Shown: positions 33,956-43,238 of the stretch, one piece after another
Layout of the letters: the number at the start of each line of letters is the position of its first letter
Position numbering within the stretch: position 1 is the stretch's first letter
Origin: Magnaporthiopsis rhizophila
Taxonomy: Eukaryota > Ascomycota > Sordariomycetes > Magnaporthales > Magnaporthaceae
Assembly: GCA_003049465.1 (NCBI GenBank)
Contig: PYSS01000034.1
Coordinates: 198,419 to 262,418 of the forward strand
Length of the DNA stretch: 64,000 nucleotides
Reading direction: 5' to 3'
The notes under the pieces: model-generated
Databases searched by the model: none
Told to the model about the DNA's origin: nothing
The model's input: the letters and a program-made list of their open reading frames with translations, nothing else
Program-made: the position numbers and the translations under genes

Positions 33956-35962
33956 ATGTCGGCCACCGCGGCACCAACCAAGAAACAAACCGGCCCCCTC
34001 AACCGCCCGCTTTACCTCTACGACCTGCCCGGAGAGGTGCTGGAGTCTCTGACCTTCATCTCGGCCGCAGAATGCCCCGCACTCCCGGACATAGATGTTA
34101 TCAGCACCCCCAAGACGGAGTCGAGCTCACAATCGCACGATAGCGGCGCTGGCGTCGTCGTCGGGTCGCAGTCATGTTCGCTATGCACAATGTCCTTCGC
34201 CACGGTCGAGGACCAGCGCGGCCACCTGAGGTCAGACTGGCACCACTACAACCTCAAGTTAAAGCTGCGCGGCCAGCAAGCCGTCTCTGAACCCGAATTC
34301 GAGAAGCTCATTGCCGACCTCGACGAGAGCCTTTCGGGATCCGACGACTCCGAGTCTGATGACGCGTCGGGCGACGACCCAGCACGTTCCAAGGACTCGA
34401 CGCTTGTTGCGCTCTTGAAAAAGCAAGCTACACTGGCAGACAAAACGGGAAACGATAGGGGCATGGAGGATGACGAGCAAGATGGGCCGAGGAGGCAGCA
34501 ACGAGGTGGAGGCAACCCACCCCTCGTCTGGCTCAGCTCATCCCTCCTGCCCGATAACACATTCTTCGGGGTCTACAAAGCGCTGTTCACCAACGAGGAG
34601 CTCGCGAAAGAGGGCAGCGCATTTATCGACAACATTAGAAAGCGCCAGCTAGAACCAATATCCATGCCAAAACCACCCAAGGAAGGCGCTGTCGCGCCGG
34701 CCGCACACACGGGATCACACGTTTTTCTCTGCATGATTGGCGGCGGGCACTTCGCGGCAATGGTGGTGTCGCTGGCGCCCAAAAAGTCCAAATCGTCGAA
34801 TCCGGCCAACCGCGAGGCGACCATCTTGGCACACAAAACCTTTCACCGTTACACGACGCGACGGAAGCAGGGCGGCTCGCAGTCGGCTAACGACAACGCA
34901 AAGGGCACCGCCCATTCGGCAGGCTCGTCGCTGCGGAGGTACAACGAGCAGGCCCTCGTCGAGGACGTGCGCTCCCTGCTGGCCGGCTGGAAGGGCCTGC
35001 TGGACACGGCGGACCTGCTGTTTGTCCGCGCGACGGGCACCACCAACCGCCGCACCCTATTCGGACCTTATGACGGCCAGGTTCTCAGGCCAGGCGACAA
35101 GCGTCTCAGGGGTTTTCCCTTCAGCACGCGCCGCGCAACCCGAGACGAGCTCATGCGTTCGTTCGTCGAGCTGACGAGGCTCAAGATTCGCGAAATTGCA
35201 CCTGAGCCGGTCGCCGCCCCTGCACAAACCCAGCCGGCAGCAGCGGCTCCGCAGCCTGTGAGACCCAAGCTAAGCGAAGAGGAGGAGACGGCCCAGCTGC
35301 ACACAACGCAGATCCAAGCCTTGATACGGCGATCCAAACTCCCCGCACTTTTGACGTACCTCAAGACCAACTCGCTGTCCCCAGACTTCCGCTTTCAGCC
35401 CGAGGATACGCAGCAGAACCGGCACGCGCCGACGCCTCTGCACCTCGCCGCAGCGCAGGGGGCCGCCGTCGTCGTGTCCGGTCTGCTATGCTCAGCCGGT
35501 GCCGACCCGACGGTGCGCAGCAGCGCCGACCACGCCCGGACGCCGTTCGAGCTGGCGGCCGACAGACCCACCCGAGACGCCTTTCGCGTTGCGCGCGCCG
35601 AGCTGGGCGAGGACAAGTGGGACTGGGGCGACGGCGACAGGGGCGCGCGCGTGCCCGCGCCCATGACGGCTGCCGAGGCCGCGCGTCGGAGCGAGAGGGA
35701 GAAGCAGGAGGCGGCGGCCAAAGAGGCAGAGAGGAGGCGGGCCGAGGAGGAGAGACTGAAGAAGGAAGGGCCAAAGGTGTCGGCGGCGTCGCGCGCCGGC
35801 GGCAAGGGGAGGACGGCTGCGGAGGAAAACAAGTCGGCGCAGGAGAAGAGGGAGGAGGATATGAGGGGCATGACTCCCGAGCAGCGGATGAGGATCGAGA
35901 GGGAGCGGAGGGCGAGGGCGGCGGAGGAGAGGTTGCGGAAGATGCAGGCGCCGCGGGGGTAG
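33956..35962 (+). CDS. VMS1: Vms1/ANKZF1 peptidyl-tRNA hydrolase of ribosome quality control
   Basis: Single exon, 668 residues. By family, it releases nascent chains from stalled 60S subunits and protects mitochondria, working with Cdc48/p97. Features in order: a C2H2-like zinc finger, CSLCTMSFATVEDQRGHLRSDWHHYNLK, at about residues 76-103; the VLRF1 release-factor-like domain at about 255-425, with MIGGGHFAAMVV, ILAHKTFHRYTTR and the catalytic GGSQ whose Gln is residue 309; and LLFVRATGTTNRR. Ankyrin repeats follow at about 490-550 (TPLHLAAAQGAAVVVSGLL). The charged coiled-coil tail contains RERRARAAEER, an exact RX5AAX2R VCP-interacting motif. All expected parts are present, so the protein should be active. 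The promoter side is a 650-bp spacer; a 5.4-kb region without genes follows. Confidence 0.95.
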   Translation: MSATAAPTKKQTGPLNRPLYLYDLPGEVLESLTFISAAECPALPDIDVISTPKTESSSQSHDSGAGVVVGSQSCSLCTMSFATVEDQRGHLRSDWHHYNLKLKLRGQQAVSEPEFEKLIADLDESLSGSDDSESDDASGDDPARSKDSTLVALLKKQATLADKTGNDRGMEDDEQDGPRRQQRGGGNPPLVWLSSSLLPDNTFFGVYKALFTNEELAKEGSAFIDNIRKRQLEPISMPKPPKEGAVAPAAHTGSHVFLCMIGGGHFAAMVVSLAPKKSKSSNPANREATILAHKTFHRYTTRRKQGGSQSANDNAKGTAHSAGSSLRRYNEQALVEDVRSLLAGWKGLLDTADLLFVRATGTTNRRTLFGPYDGQVLRPGDKRLRGFPFSTRRATRDELMRSFVELTRLKIREIAPEPVAAPAQTQPAAAAPQPVRPKLSEEEETAQLHTTQIQALIRRSKLPALLTYLKTNSLSPDFRFQPEDTQQNRHAPTPLHLAAAQGAAVVVSGLLCSAGADPTVRSSADHARTPFELAADRPTRDAFRVARAELGEDKWDWGDGDRGARVPAPMTAAEAARRSEREKQEAAAKEAERRRAEEERLKKEGPKVSAASRAGGKGRTAAEENKSAQEKREEDMRGMTPEQRMRIERERRARAAEERLRKMQAPRG

Positions 35963-38900
35963 TTTGTAACATTTGTGATTTGTTGTCTATATTGAACGAC
36001 GTTGGATCAATACCCAACTCGCCGAAGGTGTTGTGGAGACATGTTGTGGGAGATATCTACCCATGAAATGTCCTGTGAGGATACTCAGTGTAAATGGTGT
36101 GTGAATATCCCGAAAACATTCCATCCGTTTAATCTCCTGACGATGGATCTCGGATTACTTCTGGACAACAAGTAAATTCACGGCAGGTCATCTATGATAT
36201 TATCTGGATCAGAAACCCTTTACTCCAAATGGCAAGTCCAATTGTGTTTTATGTGTCCCAACTTATTCAAAACTTACCCTCTCAACATAGTCACGCCCAT
36301 GTTCTCATCATTCATATCTCGAATTTCTTTTTTAACAGAAAAATTATCGAAACTCGTTCCCTTCACCTCGGACCTAACCTTATCTCGATCTTTAAAACAT
36401 GGCACTGTCACAATACCCCAAATCGGCAGAAACTGTTTTTCGATGTTCACCTGACAACCCGACGTATCTCGGATATACCTCTCGACGACACCTTGAGCCG
36501 ACCAAACGTCTTTGATGCTATTTTGACCACATGCCTGGTAGCTACCTAGGCACCCAATGTGTCACAGACGCAACCTGCCGGTGCTTGAAACGGGTTCACA
36601 CGGCCCAGGCAGCAAGTCTTTGCCAAGGATTCGCATCACAGCACCCACGCCCGTCCAGGGCGAGCAGCAAACAAACGGCTGTCGATCCGGGGTTCCGATA
36701 ATCTTCCGGCCGCCCTGTTTTCCCCCCGAAAGAAAGCGAACCGCAGACCCCGCACCCGACGCGCCCCATATCATTCATTAATTGGAGAAGTCTCTCGCTT
36801 TGCTGGTGGTTCGCTATGGGCCAATGCTACGACGGCCAGGGGACCCAAAAAAAATATAAGACAAATACGACTACAGGGCACCCAAAGTAAACACCGAAGC
36901 GCGCGGGATTTTGTGAAACGTCGGGACTACTGTGTACCGTATGTGTTGCGGGGTTCACACGTCCATCCAGATCATTCGGCGGCCGTGGTTGACAGGCGGG
37001 GATACAAGCCGGCGGGGGAGTTAAAGTGGAAGGGGAGGCGGAGGGTCGTTTTGGTCATGCAAGACAAAGAGGCGAGTTCCCTGGAAAACCGCGTTCGAGA
37101 AACTCGGCCGCTTTTCGTAGAAGACATTTCTCCCCCACCTAGCTCTACATAGAACCATGCGGGGAGCATGCAGTGGTATATGGCAGCCGAGGGCTTCCCT
37201 GCTGTTCGTCCGAGTTTTCTTGGATGTTGGCTGGGATGGGCCTGTCTGCATTGAAAGCGCTGCGTGTTGTCCAAAAGATAAAAGGCTGAACCCACAGCGG
37301 GTTTGTCATGCAGCAGCCACGCGGTGCAGAGCATCGCCACCAGTCCGTCGTCTGGTGTTTATTTCCCGCCCAAGCGGTCGGGCTGTCAACTGGTCCGTCC
37401 TCCGAAGCTTTGGCGTTGGCGGCCGCTTGATTGCTTGCAGGGTGAGAGTGTTGACCATTCATGCATGCATCAACTTGGCTTCCGTCTTGCTGATTCATCA
37501 AAAAGCTCCCATGGCGCCGGAGTACTTGCAATTCCCGACCCCCGATGAATGGACTTGACTGGTAAGCCAAGTCGAGCGAGTTGCTGCCTTTCGGGCATGC
37601 CCAGCCCACGGCTAGGCCCGAGGAGAGACCATCTCCATCTCCCGGCGATCCCCTATTGATTTTTTTTACTGCTATGGATGTACCGAGCTGGCGGATGCGA
37701 AGCTGACGCAGCCCGAGTGATGCGCCGGCCGGCCTTTTGGCGCTGTGCCGTCCCCTATAATAGCCCAGCGATGCGTTTGTTATGCCGCAGGGGCCGCTGA
37801 GCCACGGGGGAGCCAAGTCAAGAGAGGATTTCCCCTGTCTTTGGTTCATGCGGCGTCGATCCTTTTCGGGCGGCTCTGTTTTGTTCCCTGCCAAGGCGGC
37901 CTCTCTCGCAGGGCTTGCTCAGATCCCTCCGCCTGGGAAGCTGGGGTTCTGAAGATGGCGCATTGACATGGAAGGCCCGATGTCAGGTTAAACCCCTTTC
38001 GATTTTGCGGAACAACAAAAAAAAAAACTTCTCCCGTGTCTGGCGGCTAGCCTTGCCAACCGTTACCGAAGAGAGCTTTGAGACGGCGCCCAGGCCATGG
38101 GAAATTAGAGGTGACAGAAGTTGGCAGATGGGCAGTTCAACCGGGCATCCGTCCAACGCTGTGGTCGCAGCAGGAGGAAGCCAGACAACCAGCCAGAGCC
38201 CAGCTGGAGCCGGACATGGCCGAGTCAGGAAAAAAAGGCTTGCATCCGGTCCGATAATGATGTGGAAAAAGGGCTACGGGGACCTTGGGCGTGCCTGAGC
38301 GGATATGGGCCCCGGCTAGAACATGAGGTGACCGTGCCTGCGGCTGCGGGCCCGAGCTTCGCGGGCTCGCTCCCTTCCGTTTTGGGAAAAGGCGATGTCA
38401 CGATTGGCCAGCAGAAGCCATTTGGTCGTCGCCGGCTGAGGTTGCAAAGGCCTGAAACGGGCTCCACTTCTTGTTTAGTCTGCCTCCCGCCTCAGAGCGG
38501 CCAATCGGGTCAAGTTCGCGTCGAAACAAAAGAGGCATGAAAAAGACGCCTGAGGACTTGGGAGCGCTAACTCGCATGCGCGCGCTTGTGGTATGCCAGC
38601 GAGACGTCACGATGCAAGCCGCAGTCAAACGGCCGGGCCGCAAGCGGTCAGAGACCGCCGCCTATTGACACAAGATATTGAAGTCTATCAACGCGGGGTC
38701 ACGCACGGAAATACAGCACAGAAGTGAAAGCCCGAGCAAAAGGTGGAAAATCGATAACTCGGCCCCTGCTGGTGACCACAGACCGTTTTCCAGCAAATTG
38801 GCCAGGTGACAGGACCACGCAACACATCGAAAATAGCCCGCTCAGACCTCGCGCCATCGAGGGCCAAATCGGGGCCTGCAGGCTGTGGGGTTGGCGGCTC

Positions 38901-40822
38901 CTGCCAAGGCCGACCTGGCCGGGCACAGCGCCTGGGTCGAGTGGAGCGGCATGGTTGCGCACGCGATGGAGATTGAGCGCGGTGGTGGTGGACCACGCAA
39001 ATCGATGGTGATATCTTTCGAATGTCGCTTGCGATCGACCCCATCAATATTCTTTTCCGGTTGCCATGTGCCCGCAGATACGCGATGGCTCTCCAGTCGG
39101 CCCCGTCAGATGTCGACGCAAAGGAGCTATCTGATGCGCTGTAACAGGTTGGTTGGACAGACACGATGACGATCCCTCTTCAGGGCAATTGGATGGCATG
39201 GGCTGTTTAAAGATTCTACAATGCTGCGTTGAGGCTTGCTTTTGCCAGGTCTCCTACCCCTTGCCACCATAGACCAACACATCGACTGGCTGTTAGCGAC
39301 TCACGCGGGTTGGCGCTTCCAGCACCGCAAAATGGCATCACTGGGCACTGCCATCCCGAACGACCGTCGTGCGTTCCTGCATTAGCGCGGATCGGCGTGG
39401 CTGAGCACTCTGCCCGGTTCCTGAACGGGGACCCACATGCCACCCACCATCACAACCCGCGAGCGACTTGGGCCCCTTTGCGCGTTTCAGGTCACTCGTG
39501 TTGTCAAGTTCTTTTTAAGCGTATTGGGCAATGGCGTTTCCCGTTTCTCTGGGCTGGCTGTTGGGCGATGATAGGAAAGTGCTGTGGCGGCGGTTTCATC
39601 TTTCCAAGGAAAACAACCGTCCAAGTGCTTTTTCTGGGCTTTCCTTTCGTTACGCGATTTGTCTGCTCTGGGCTGAATCCACTACTGCAATTGAAAGAGC
39701 TCCGCATCACCGCACAAGCGGGATTGTGGCTCGCTAAGATTATGAAGTGGCACTTTTGAGTGCATGCAACGTTGGGCGCCACACTGCCTCTTTTGGTACG
39801 AGAAGTCGGCTTTGTCGGCATCGGCGCTTCTGCACTTCTGTGCTATTCTTCGCCTGCCAATTTCGCGTTGCCCCTCTAAAAAGGGATCAAAGAACATTGC
39901 GTCGATGGCGCAGACAGCCCGCGCCCGCGGCACATCAGATTGCCCTTTGGCCCGGAGGAATCAAAGGAGGCCAGGAGGCAGGCCACACGATTGATCGCTT
40001 CCCGGCTCGACGAAGCTGCTTCAGCAGAGTGGCATCCGAAAGGATACGAGAAGCTTCCCCTGAGGTTTTTTTGCGGCGCTGTTTCGAATCGCACGAGTTT
40101 GCGGTTGCAAGTAGCCTCGACCTCTGCAGAGTCTGTGGCTGTCGGCTTGCAAAAGGACTGGAAAGAAAGAGACAAACCCTTGGAGTTCGGCGTCCACCTG
40201 AGGCTGGTGCCACCCATTTGATCGATCAAGTGTGGGTGGAGTGTTTGTGGGGCGCAGGCCCCTGGCCAGAAATAGGAAAAGAAAAAGAGGAGACCAGAAA
40301 GAGGTCAGAGCCGCGCGCTCCACCCCCATCGTCGCCTCAATCCAGGCTTTGCTATGACTGGCTGGGCCTGCCAAGAAGTGCTTTAGGCTCCTGACCGTTC
40401 GATAGGTCCCAGTCGTCTGGCGCCGGGGTGCTGGCTCAGCGATTCGCGCTGCATGTCAACGCCCGTCCCGACGCCCATTTGCGAGTAAGAGGCCAACCAG
40501 CAGCCCGAAGAGACGTTGCGGGCGGCAAAAGAATCAAAAGCCGACAAGAAAAATGAGGCTTGCATGTGAGCCGAAGGCGGCAACCTGATCCGGCGGCCAT
40601 AGGGGTGGGTGATGGACATCGCCGCACGCGCACGTCGGGAGGATTTGCCGCCCCTCCACCACCGGGCCAAGGCAGGACGGACAGCTTCCCCCGGGGGATG
40701 GGCAGAGAGGAGCACGATGCGGGCGGCCAAGAGGCGGAAATCGGTCGACGGATTCTGGGTGCGGTCGCTCGCTCGCGCCTCTTTGGGAACCAAATGCTGC
40801 GTGGAGAGGCAAAAAAAGAAAA

Positions 40823-40907
40823 GGGACTGGACAAGGGGTCGTGGACAAGGGGACAAAGAGGCCCGCCCACTGGCCCCTGCACCCCCTTGTCCCTTGGCCC
40901 TTGTCCT
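40823..40907. repeat. Imperfect inverted repeat of GGACAAGGG units
   Basis: Two GGACAAGGGG units (about 40829-40851) face CCCCTTGTCC-type units (about 40882-40906), giving a potential stem with a central loop of about 30 nt. Confidence 0.55.
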
Positions 40908-41027
40908 TGGACACCCATGGCCAAGCCACTCTACCCGGGGTGGTTCTTCACCCTGGCTAGAGGAGTCCATCGCCGTGCCTGGCTCGGTATGGTACGGGAT
41001 GGGCACTTACACCCAGGACCGTCGTTG

Positions 41028-41033
41028 TATATA
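41028..41033 (+). promoter_or_regulatory. Possible TATA box of the CFEM mucin gene
   Basis: TATATA in TTGTATATAGCC, about 310 bp before the start codon and followed by a pyrimidine-rich leader. Position and context fit a core promoter; unproven. Confidence 0.35.
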
Positions 41034-41342
41034 GCCGTCTGGCCTCCTCGTCCAACTGTTTTCCTTCTGCCCTCTTCTCTCCTCATGCTCTCTAGCAACT
41101 CCTGAACCCTTTTCCTTGTTACCATTTTCTTTTTTCCTCATCCATTCTGCCACAGAGTTCACTTCTTGAGTAAAGTCATTCGTTTTCTTTACTCCCTTCG
41201 TTATCAGCAAGTCTGGTTGTTTTACCACATCAACTTTTTGCTATCGACCTAGCAACACTCTCGCTCACCAGCGTCATCTTTCCATCTTCAACTCTTGTAA
41301 CAAACACTCAAAACAACCCAACAAGCAATCAACACCGCAGTC

Positions 41343-43238
41343 ATGAAGTCTGTTACGATTCTGGCTCTGGTTGCCGGGGCTTCGGCCACCTTCAAGGGTG
41401 CCAACCCCTTCACCTGCCCGTCCAACACCGACAACAAGTGCGAGGAGAAGCAGAAGCCGGGATTCAACTGGTTCGACCTTCCTCTGGGTCCAGTCGGCGG
41501 CTACGACAAGTTCAACTTCAAGGGCTGGGAGTGCACTGAGGACAAGAACTTCAGGCGCCGTGGCCAGTTCGACCGCCGCACGCCCAACAAGGTCATCGGC
41601 GGCACGTGCTTCCAAGAGAAGCCCAAGTGCCCTTCGTTCGGCTCGCCCGACAAGTTCTCGCTGGACAAGATCCACGTGTCGACTGAGTTCGACTGCGATC
41701 TTGAGTTCCACTACGACATGCCTGACGGCTCGCTGTGCCGTCACCGTGCTCCCTGCAAGAAGGGTGGCTCCAAGATCATCAACACCCAGTGCGGTGGTGC
41801 CAAGAACGTGACCATCATCTACCCGCCTCAGCCCAACAAGCCGAAGCCGCAGTGTGGAATCACTGTCACCAGCATCGACTTCGACTGTGGTCCCCCGAAG
41901 CCCACCACCACCAGGCCCGTCACCACCCCGTCCCTGCCTGTTACTACCACTTCCAGTGTGCCGCAGACGACCAAGCCTGCTACCACTGCTCCTGGTACCA
42001 CCAGCACCCAGCCTGTGCCCAACACCAGCGTGACCACCCAGCCCACCACTGCTCCCGGGACCACTGCGCCTGGCACCACCGCTCCTGGAACCACCAGCGC
42101 CCCTGGTACCACCAGCTCGACTAGCACCCAGCCTGGGGCCAACACAAGCGTCAGCACCCAGCCGACCACTGCTCCTGGCACCACTGCTCCTGGCACCACT
42201 GCCCCCGGCACCACCGCTCCAGGCACCACTGCTCCGGGCACCACTGCTCCGGGCACCACTGTTACCGGTACCACGCAGGTCACCAGCACCATGACCACCG
42301 TCTTCGCCAGCACGTCAACCGTCTTCACCACCTCGGTCTCGACCGTCATCAGCTGCGGCGACAACAAGCCTAACTGCCCTGGCCAGTCCAAGACCACTGT
42401 TGTCACCGTCAGCGTTCCTGTGTCGACCACCATCTACTCCGTCACCACCACCACTGTCGTCTCGTCGGCGCCCACCCTGCCTGCCACCAGCCTGCCTGCC
42501 ACCGGCGTCAGTACCTCCTCCACCACGACCACCAGCCCCGTCGGCCCTGTCAACACCCTGCCCTGCCCCGATGTTGTTCCCCAGTGCCTCAACACGTGGC
42601 TCTTCCAGCTTGGCTGCAAGGACAACACCGACACCGCCTGCTACTGCCCGGACAAGACCTTTGCCGAGAACGTGTTCCAGTGCTTCTACGCTCACGGTGC
42701 CAGCGACGAGACCATCGCCAAGGCCGTCACCTTCTACCAGGGAATCTGCGCCCCTTTCATCCCCGGCAACCCCGCCATCGTGACCGCCCCCACCGTCACC
42801 AGCTACATCACGCTGCCGCCGGCCATGACCACCGTCACCAACCCTGGTGCCGTCACCACCGTCGTCATCTCGACCACCACCGTCGTGCCCTGCACCGACA
42901 CCAACGGCTCAACCGTTCCCAGCTCGAGCACGACCGTCACCATCAACACCTCGGTCACGGTGCCCAACATCGGCTTCACCACCGCCCCCGGCGCCTCGTC
43001 GACCACTGTGGTCGGTCTCATCCCCATCACGGGCCCGCTCACCACCGCCACTCCGGTCCCGACCGTTCCCCTCGGCACCGGTGTCACGCCCCCCTCCGGT
43101 CAACCCACTACCCCTGGTCAGGCCACCACCCCCAGGCCCGTTCCGTCCACCCCCGTGGTTGCGGGCAGCGGTCGTGTCCAGGTCGGCGCCGCCGGTCTGG
43201 CTGGTCTTGCCGCCATGGTCGTTGTCGCTCTCCTGTAA
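41343..43238 (+). CDS. Secreted, GPI-type mucin with a CFEM-like domain
   Basis: Single exon, 631 residues. A signal peptide (MKSVTILALVAGASA) opens the protein and a hydrophobic tail (VQVGAAGLAGLAAMVVVALL) closes it, as in GPI-anchored wall proteins. Residues about 17-180 form a Cys-rich domain with even Cys spacing, including FNFKGWECTEDKNFRRRG and ECDLEFHYDMPDGSL-like text. Then comes a Ser/Thr/Pro mucin region built on TTAPGT repeats. The CFEM-like domain is at about residues 405-478 (LPCPDVVPQCLNTWLFQLGC, DTACYC), and a second Thr-rich stalk follows. The CFEM Asp before CxC is kept, but only seven of the usual eight Cys are present; the position after QCFYAHG lacks one. By family, such proteins sit in the cell wall and may bind haem or act in adhesion. 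The long upstream region suggests complex regulation. Confidence 0.88.
   Translation: MKSVTILALVAGASATFKGANPFTCPSNTDNKCEEKQKPGFNWFDLPLGPVGGYDKFNFKGWECTEDKNFRRRGQFDRRTPNKVIGGTCFQEKPKCPSFGSPDKFSLDKIHVSTEFDCDLEFHYDMPDGSLCRHRAPCKKGGSKIINTQCGGAKNVTIIYPPQPNKPKPQCGITVTSIDFDCGPPKPTTTRPVTTPSLPVTTTSSVPQTTKPATTAPGTTSTQPVPNTSVTTQPTTAPGTTAPGTTAPGTTSAPGTTSSTSTQPGANTSVSTQPTTAPGTTAPGTTAPGTTAPGTTAPGTTAPGTTVTGTTQVTSTMTTVFASTSTVFTTSVSTVISCGDNKPNCPGQSKTTVVTVSVPVSTTIYSVTTTTVVSSAPTLPATSLPATGVSTSSTTTTSPVGPVNTLPCPDVVPQCLNTWLFQLGCKDNTDTACYCPDKTFAENVFQCFYAHGASDETIAKAVTFYQGICAPFIPGNPAIVTAPTVTSYITLPPAMTTVTNPGAVTTVVISTTTVVPCTDTNGSTVPSSSTTVTINTSVTVPNIGFTTAPGASSTTVVGLIPITGPLTTATPVPTVPLGTGVTPPSGQPTTPGQATTPRPVPSTPVVAGSGRVQVGAAGLAGLAAMVVVALL
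41985..42270 (+). repeat. Coding minisatellite, TTAPGT units
   Basis: 15- to 18-bp units of the ACCACTGCTCCTGGCACC type repeated about a dozen times, with a larger duplicated block (STQPVPNTSVTTQP and STQPGANTSVSTQP). Likely to vary in length between isolates. Confidence 0.85.

Larger units (their letters stand above)
35963..41342. other. 5.4-kb region without a recognisable gene
   Basis: The longest empty stretch in the window, upstream of the CFEM cell-wall gene. It begins with an AT-richer island (about 36060-36540); the rest has mixed composition. Many overlapping open frames of 100-215 codons exist on both strands (for example 39747-40394 + and 40383-41006 -), but none looks like a protein. 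A GGACAAGGG/CCCTTGTCC inverted repeat lies at 40823-40907. The last 250 bp are pyrimidine-rich leader. Confidence 0.6.

Noticed and set aside
40383..41006. 207-codon open frame on the minus strand
   Set aside because: Its composition (Arg, Ser, Pro, Ala runs) is that of GC-rich non-coding DNA; equally long frames overlap it on the other strand.
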